Shown here: one piece after another, positions 53,001 through 62,000 of the stretch | How positions within the stretch are numbered: position 1 is the first letter of the stretch | How the letters are laid out: every line of letters begins with the position of its first letter | From: Nephrocerus scutellatus | Taxonomy: Eukaryota > Arthropoda > Insecta > Diptera > Pipunculidae | DNA: 64,000 nt | NCBI GenBank assembly: GCA_947095585.1 | Contig: OX352763.1 | Span: 101,163,908 to 101,227,907, forward strand | Direction of reading: 5' to 3' | Notes under the pieces: model-generated | The model's database searches: none | Seen by the model: the letters and a program-made list of their open reading frames with translations, nothing else | Told to the model about the DNA's origin: nothing | Program-made: the position numbers and the translations under genes

Positions 53001-56000
53001 ACTTGTATGCTATTACTAGCTGCCCTGTGGCGCTTCGTTACTTGCACACATGAATACCTAGGAGTCTAACCCGTTCCAATATATGACAAGTTAATGGTTC
53101 GTATGCAAAATTTAAAAATTCTGGACAGAACTGAAACGAGTGTTCATGTTGCCGACAAAAGGACCTGGAACTAGAGAACGAGTTTCTGAAGAGCATCTAC
53201 CGTAGTAATACGGTATATCGTTTATCATACGGACAACTTTATTCTGAATCCTATCAAGATGAAGCAAAAGTGTTCCTGGAGCCCCACCCCACACATACAA
53301 ATGAAATACCAAAATTGGCCTAACATTAAGTCTTATATAATCTTAATACTTCATAGGTGGAGCGCCCTCTTACCAAAGTGTCCAACCCATTCCAAAATAG
53401 GGCGATGCTTGTTTTCATTAAATACCAAACAGGTGTGCAAAATTTCAGGACGATATTTTAAAACTCTGAAAAATGCTTAATAATGTGAGTTTTTATAATT
53501 AACATACCAACAAATACCACAATTTCATTATTATATGTATATACAGAAGATGCAGCTCAAGCGGGCGGCACACATTGTGGCCCCGTCTGCAAGCAAAAGA
53601 TCAAACAACAACTCGTCATCATCATATTTCGCTCTAAAACCGGGGGCTAGGTTTGGTCTTCCGCAAAAAAAAAATCACTACAGCGGTCCTGATTTCAAGT
53701 CAATGTCATCGATTTTGGCATTCCTCAATACTGGGCGTCCTGGTTTAAGGTATCCTTCCAGCGTATGCTTACGGACTCGCTGTCATGTCCCATAAAACCT
53801 ACCGCAAAAGACTTTCCGAGCAGGACCCTCTTCGCTCATTCGAGCAAGGAGTCCTGCCGGCTAGAGCCTACTGAGCTTAATTCTCTTCACGATATCAACA
53901 TCGCGGTAACGATCTTTATAAATATAATAGTCTCCAGAATCGTCCTTCCGTATGTAATTGAAGGGGTCAATTTCCTGATTTTGAGTTCTCAATTCCAATT
54001 CAATTCAGAAGTCCAACGCACTAACGGTGCAGCCATGGCGACCATGTATCTATATGACCATTTTCTAATGCACCAGGAGGATGGATGTCATGGTTAAATA
54101 GTAAAATAAAAAAAATACGAAAAGTTACACGCTTAGACAACGTCTGCAAATTATCCAAATTTGATGTTAAATTTCGCGCTCGGTTGGGACAACTTCAACG
54201 TTTCAGCGATGAAGCCCATTTCTGGCTCAACAACTTGCTTAATAAGAAAACTGTGGCATTTTGGCAAGTCAGCAACTCGAACCCATTAACCAAATGCCAT
54301 TACACACACACAAATTGACTATTTGGTGTGGGTTTCATGCTGAATGGGTCACTGGGTCATACTTCTTCTTCAATGATGTTGGCATCGCAGTCACAGTCAA
54401 TGGACATAGATATGGAACCATGTTGACTGACTATTTTTCGAGATAAATTGGAAGAGGTTGACTTGGAACATATGTTGCTTCAACAAGACGGTGGAATATG
54501 TCACACAGCTGGACAAATCGAATAATTTAAGTCGAAGTTTGTTGACCGTGTGAGGACTTTTAACGTATTTCGTTATGAATATTTCAAGTCTACGGTCAAT
54601 ACACCAGCGACTTAAGACGACCTAACGACCAACATCAAACACGAAATTGCCAGCAAATCACCTAATTTATGCAAAACATTAGTACTTGCAGGCATTTCCG
54701 TGACAAAATAAAACGTTACGTGGTCTTTACACTTAACGCGCCTAAAGATGTTTCACTTCAAAGAGTATTACGATGATTCTTCTCCATCACAATTCATGGT
54801 TCACGGGATGATTTCGATGTGACGCATGATGTTATGCACTCAAGACTTTCAGTTAAGGTTAATACTGAGGAAATGGTGAACAACAACTATCATATAGGAC
54901 ATTTGAAGAAAAATTTCACTGATTTTTTTTTAATTTTGCGGCCTTTTTTAATCCAATCGTCAAATTTTTTATTGTTGTGTTGGAACAGTTATTCTCCTAT
55001 TAAGTTTTGACTTTGTTAGTATTAACTGGTCATCAAATGAAGGTTAAAAAGATTTGTAAGATGAAAATTATATCGATTAGTACGAGTAGGAAACACCTTA
55101 AACAAGGCATTGAGTCACGAAAATACAATAAGTGACACCACGAAAACGTGCCACAGCTCATTAATCCTCTATGGTCACCACCAAGTTTTTTCTGTTTCCA
55201 AAACAAGAAAGCATGGCTTAAAGAAAAGCTATGCATATCCAACGATAAGGTCAACAGCAAGATATAGAGGTTTATTATTTTGGAGAGTTTGACCTAGGTC
55301 CTATATCCCTTGTTATTTCCACAATGCCTACGTGCCGTTTTTTGGAGATATATCGCAGGTCTGTCCAACTTCTGATTTTCAACAACTTCTGGCTGCATAT
55401 GTGTCTGGGTCGACCCGCTTTTCTTCTGTTCTGGGGCCCTACCGCGGAACAATTTTTACACGATATCGTGAATTTGGAATCACCAAACACGAAACCTTTC
55501 CGCCATCTATTTCGAAATAGAAAAAAAATTCTGTCAACAAAAAGAAGGCTGACTTTTTTTCGACCGACAATTCACATTTCTTTATTGTGTTAACGATCGA
55601 CAGTTGTTTGTCAAGTCAGTCTAACATTAAATGAGTGCGTCTGTGACTTTAATTTATGCGTTTATGACAATAAATTAGTGCGTTTATAGTCTTTTCGATA
55701 GCGGAATTAATGATACGTAAGTTGAAGCGGGTCGAAAAGAAGATATCGAAACAGTTTACGACATGCTGCGGAAATCATGATAGGGCCCCTGGGTTAGCGG
55801 GTTCCATTGCATCACATGACAAGCAATGAAAGTGTCGCCTTATCGAGATGTTATGTAAACACCGATTGCAGTTTTCTAGTGATAGTAGCGGACACTTTCC
55901 AGGTGCTGCGCCTATAAAGCAACACCGATTCCACATTGGATCAGAACAGCCGTAGTTTGAATTGCTTTTCCATATATATATATACATATACAACATACCT

Positions 56001-59000
56001 AACGCGCCTTGTTTATTTGGTTGACTATGTCCTGTTCGTTACCGTCCTCCCCTCCTTCGAGAGTAGTCGAGGTGCTTAAGTTTAGATGTTAAGGTCAATC
56101 GAATTCATCCAGTACCCGTCGATAGAACAGCGCGAGCACATCACTTATCACCATTATAAGCATAATATCGGTGATATGATACATCCTTATAGCAAACCGC
56201 TTTGGACTATGAATTCCTATGACAACTTTCCTCTATGTGGAGTTTGGCATTTTAATCCCTCATACGCTGCCTTAATAACAGCTATAATTTATTCAGAATA
56301 TATTCAGAATAAATAAAAGAACATCAGCTGAAGCTGTGATCGATATTCTTTTGGATGAGGTTCCAGATCTGAAACCTGCTTGCTTGGCGTCGAGGGTGCC
56401 TTCAAGATATATTTTTTATATTTTAGACTTTTAATAGACTCATTTAAAAAGTTATAACATCTTTGAGCTAAATGAAGAACGGGATACGATAAAACTTACT
56501 CCAGAACTTGAAATCCGACGAATTGCAATCAACTGAAGCCTATCGGCATTATATATTTATTTAAAGGAGCACCTGCACATTAAGGCAGTACAGTGCTAAA
56601 CTACGGGTGCAATAACAAATCTAATTAGCATCACGAATGATGTGTGTACGCAATCACAGACAAACACACACACACACACACCACGCACCGTACAGACAAA
56701 TCCGTTTTTAGTATGGAGGTAGGGTAATCAAAAGAAACAACTTAGCAATCATGTCTGTCAATGATGATAATATCCTTGTTCGTTTGCGCACAGCCCCCGA
56801 AAACCACGCATCGCATTTGCCAAACCAAAGTCCAATATTAGCAACAACTTTGGCTCGCATGCTTCGTTGTCGGTTGGTTAATAGCTCGCTCTGCCGTTTG
56901 CGCATCAGTGACTAAACAAGCGAAAATGTTGTCGATTTAGTTAAAGCCAAAACTATTAGAACGCCGACGACGAGGACGATGACGCACTTCGCACAGATCA
57001 ATGTGATAGACGACGAGTTTGATAGACCGCAGATAGAACGAACAAACAGAAGGATCGACTTAAGTAAGGACATATCATGTGCAAGGTACCAAGGAACCAA
57101 AATCAAATCACATCGAATTTGGAGGATATTTCCGTCCGTCGTTTATGTTCCTATGAACGAGAACGACAGACACATGCTTGTTTCACACAAACCAAGAGCA
57201 CAGAACAAAAGCAAAACGGTTATATAATTGATATAGATACCTACAACTTCAAACCCTTACACATCACAACACAGTAAGGATCAAGGATATTTCAATTATT
57301 TATGCATATAAAGGCGGGGACACATCGTATACTGTGGTGACCACCACGAACGACAGACGATGACATTAAACATAACATCGATTAATGCGTTTGTCGCATT
57401 TCTCAGCATTCAGCTGAACAGTGGGATAATGTGAGCAAAATTTTTGGTTTAAAATTTAAGTTAATAATAATGCGTAAAATGTATAATAAAACAAGTAAAT
57501 GTAGAAAAACTTATTTTTTCTGGTACAAACTTTTATGTATACATCGACACATGTCACGCAGTCCTTTATTAATAATCGTAATAATCGTAAAAACATGTGT
57601 TTTTGAGATCGGACCTATTTCAAAGTGTTTTCTTTATTCCACGCATCACACGCATCACACGCGCCACACGCAACTTGAGAAATGCGTGACACATTTTGAC
57701 ATTCAGCCAAAATTGACCCCTGACTTTGAGCTGCTTACACAATTTAAGCCCTCTAGGTCGTACCAATGGTGGTTAAAAAGAAGCTAGGTATTCCCATGTG
57801 TTTTACATGAATTCCTGTTTGACATAATTTTCGCTTTTGTTACTCGGATCCCAAGTTGTTAAACGAACAAACCTACTTTTTGCCCCCACTGCACCAACAC
57901 ATACATTAAACCGGCCGAAGAAGATGGGGACTTCTCAAATGTTGATTAGAGGTGCACAATATGCATTATTGGCCGGTAAGTGCTGGTGCGACCATCACCA
58001 AAATTTTGGAAATTAATATAATTTGGGTGCAGCACACAATGCAAATGGCTAGTTGGACGACGGTCGAAGAAGATGGCATTAAACAGAAATGCGATGCGAG
58101 GACGCTCGGACACAATGCGTTAATGCGTGGCCTGTATGTGCATTCTTGTTCACCACCTAATGCTTACTCTGACTGAGGTAAACAGCAAACACTACGTTGC
58201 TTACAGCCACACCACCCCACCCACCAACAAACCAACAGAGATCCAATCTATAGTTTTGATTGGTGTACTCTTCAACTTAAATAAACACCAAGTGGGTTTG
58301 CATAATTGCGTTGTTCGAATCATTGTTACCACCACCATGACCAAGACCTACCGGCTAGCAATCATTCCCTGAAATTTACTTCGATATCATCGCTATCGCT
58401 ACCTCCAGCCAACCATAGCTAAGTTATTCAAGCCTGATGGATACCTACAAGGACATTTCAGCAACCGATGCTTTTCTCTCTTAACGTAACCATCGCCTAG
58501 AGACAATTCCGTTGTTGAAACCTCGTCCCATCGGACAATATGTCAGGTACAGGACTGGCTAAAATCGAAAACAATGTAGGTGGGTTTTGAAATACTCGCC
58601 TAGTGCTTCTGTTTGCTCGATGCCCACAATGCTTCTTACCATAGCTTTACACCGCTTACTTACTGCCTTAGGTGTTCATTTTTTAACCCCTTTTATCTTA
58701 CTATGGAAAAGGTTGTTTGGAAATCTTTACATATCCATGAAATAGTTGGTTTTTAATCGAAAATATTCTCAAAAGCAAGAATTTTAAGTTTTACCTTTTG
58801 GCACAGAAATGTTGTGAGTACACTAGCCGTCATAATTAAAAAGACAAATATAAAAAATATTATGTATTACGAAGACGCAATGATGATGCCATCCAAAGTA
58901 TGGATAAAGATCTTTATTTCTAATTTCGACTGTTTTGTGTATGCGGTATGCTGAATACCGCACGTCTATTCGAACTTTCCCACCGGACGGTCAGCTCCGA

Positions 59001-62000
59001 GTTGTATCTCATAAACCAGCACATTATTCTGAATTTAATGTAAAGTTCTAAGCTTTTCTTTATAACGTTCGCTTTTGACTTCAGCTTAAAGTCAAGACAC
59101 ATACCTGAGTATTTTTCTTGTATCAAGTCTTGATTATACGAGTATGTAGCATTTTTCATATTACTTTCTCAAGGAAGAAGGACATTTGCTATATCTAGTA
59201 TAGCTCTCTAATGTGACATTTGTAATTGAACACATTCACGTTCAAAAGATTCTTCTATTCAAGGTGGGGCACTAGTAATGTCATAATGTGAATGGGCTGC
59301 AATTTCGTTAAGAATGAAAAAAATTTGGTTTTGCTTTCGCGGAAAATTAATATGAAGGTGTCAAATTTATGACGTAAGTTAAAAATATTATATCGGTCAA
59401 ATGACCACCTCCTGAAGTGATGCACATTTGTGCATTTTGAATTGTTTCTTGCAAAACATCTGGCTCCAAATTGGTGATTTCTTCTTCAATGTTGGCTTAA
59501 AGAGTGGCAAGGTTTGTAATTGTTTGTGGTCTGGCGCCGTCTGATCTGGCGATACGGCCGGCCAGTTCAAATCGGCAAAACGGCATATCACACGGCGCGA
59601 AAATTGGTGTTTCAAAATTTACATCGTTGCCCGAGCTGTGTGAGCGGTTGCTTAATCTTGCTGGAACCAACAACACATGTGTATCTCCGATTGACAAAAC
59701 TTTTTGCAAAATTTTTGGAGGGATCGGGCCCTGAGGCCCGAGGGGTGTATCCAGTAACACTAAAAGTATTTTGCACGGTGTCCCACCTCTCGCGAATGGG
59801 TGACAAACGTTCCGAGAGTAATAACTTGTCACGAAAAGCTCTTCTCAATTCGTCGTTCGGATCCGGCCTTAAATTGTAGGTTACTACCATTTGGGCCCAA
59901 AAATATACATGCGCAACACAAATGGTCGCGAGAAGATAGGCCTTGGACCGCAATGGTCTGTCGCGCCGAAAATTATTTTAATATGTATCTTCTACAAATT
60001 TTAATTTTTATGAGTTGTTTTTACTTTAATCTCTAAGCCCCGTATTAATAAAAAATCACTATCCGCTCGTTAACACATGTATTAGCTATCACACGAATAG
60101 GAAACTTGTCCGTTTGATAACTTTTCTTATTAATAAACATATTATTTGTCTATGTCAGCTATCCGCTCATTATCAATTAAAGCACGGCAACACTTCACCG
60201 AATTGAACAAATATTCGAGTAACGCTCTCATATTTCAGCAGCTGACACTGAAATTAGGTCAAGTTTTTTGTTATATTTTAATATTCAGACCGATTTTTGT
60301 CATGACAACTAACTCCATATGAAATGTATGTTAAAAACTTATCCGCTCCTTATACACGATATTCGGTGAATTAAGCTATCCGCTCGTTGATAAAGCCAAC
60401 TCACATTTATTAATGAAAATTACCAGTTAACAGATGTATTAGTGCTAACACACTGCTATTCAGTGTTTATTAAAAAGGGGGTAAGATTTTTTCCTTAATT
60501 TTTTATGATTTACGCATGCGCCAAGGAGACTGCAGCCCTATAATGCTAGGAACAACATGGGCGATAAGAAATAATCTCAAAACTTAACAATGCGTGCGAA
60601 AATATTCTTAAGGGTTAACTGATGAGCGCATGTCAACCATCGAGCATTGCAGATGAATTTATGGAGAAGCTGAACACAAGGCTAATTCTCTTGAGCTACT
60701 ATTGTGGTATTAGTAGCGATAAAACAATGACGAACAAGAAACATTCATGCGGTAATCGAACGAATCTATTGATATACAAATGCTTTCGTTGCCAGTAAGT
60801 TTTAGGAGCCACCAGATATGACAATTCTTCTCAAGTTTAGGGCGAATTAATACTCGTATAAGCCAGATCAGAGGACCTGAAATATTTCATGCATTTCCGT
60901 GTTAGAAAACCTAAATATTTCTAAGCGTTTTGATGGTGACGGTAAATATGTAATCATTCTAACGTCAACGCTCATAACGACAATTACGGTTTTTCAAATG
61001 ACATTCATGGATAATGTCAGAATGGTTACGCTTCGCTTTGACGACAAGAGACAGCATTGGAATTTGGAAGCGTATAATTCTACTCTGTTCTGTTCTACCT
61101 ATGTATTTTATTATGATATACCAAGTTCAGAATCAACCGTGTTTAACAAACTTTGTTCCTTTTGCAAAGAGGGGACCTAACTTAAATTTATATGAGCAGC
61201 TAAAAGTTATGTCGCTAGCGAAATTAATTGGATTAGAAGTGGTCGACCAGAGATTGTTAATGAAGATGAGAAAGAGTGTCGGGGTCAAAACGTACCGAGA
61301 GGAAAGCCATCATTAATATGGTGAGTTTCTAAATTAAAGCCGTCACAAAGAAATTGCATTGTGCATTTCGAAATATAGTGGCCAACCCAATAAAGCAGTG
61401 TTACATCGATCTGAGTGGGAAATAGTCAAGGGGTATAAGCGGAAAGAACGCACAATCTGGAAGCGTGAAGCCAGCTGCAAAATGAGCAGCAATCAGATTG
61501 GTCATGTCCTTTGAAACGTCATAAATGAGCGTTGGAATTGAATACGGTGCAGTTTTTTAAATCGTTTTACGAATGACCAACATTTTTTGCTGCATTTGGG
61601 CGAATTTGACCCCAGTTTTCCTCAGTATAATTTGCTTTATATAACCAAAACCATACCACTCTAAACTTAGAGGCACCTTTTAAGTGGGCCTTAAGATCTC
61701 TGGAATGTGCTATTATTAGATTTCCATGGATATTTTAATATCATATGTAGAAATTTTATCAAAAATATTTTAATAAAATCCAAATTAATTTTCGATAATA
61801 AGATATTTTAACACCCGCAGTAACTTTTCTCGTGTCATTTTATTTCAATATTTCTTGTTTGCACAACTCCTCACTCGTGACAATTCAATTATTTTGTTTG
61901 ATTTGTCCGTTTAGTCATGTCAGTGTGTACCTTCCTTTATTATATAGAATATATATTTATATATACTAGTACATATAAACTAATTCAATTTTTTGCACTC

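Noticed and set aside
58920..59159. Possible non-LTR RT thumb on the minus strand
   Set aside because: Only a short [16 protein letters not shown] phrase resembles the family. No flanking motif supports it.
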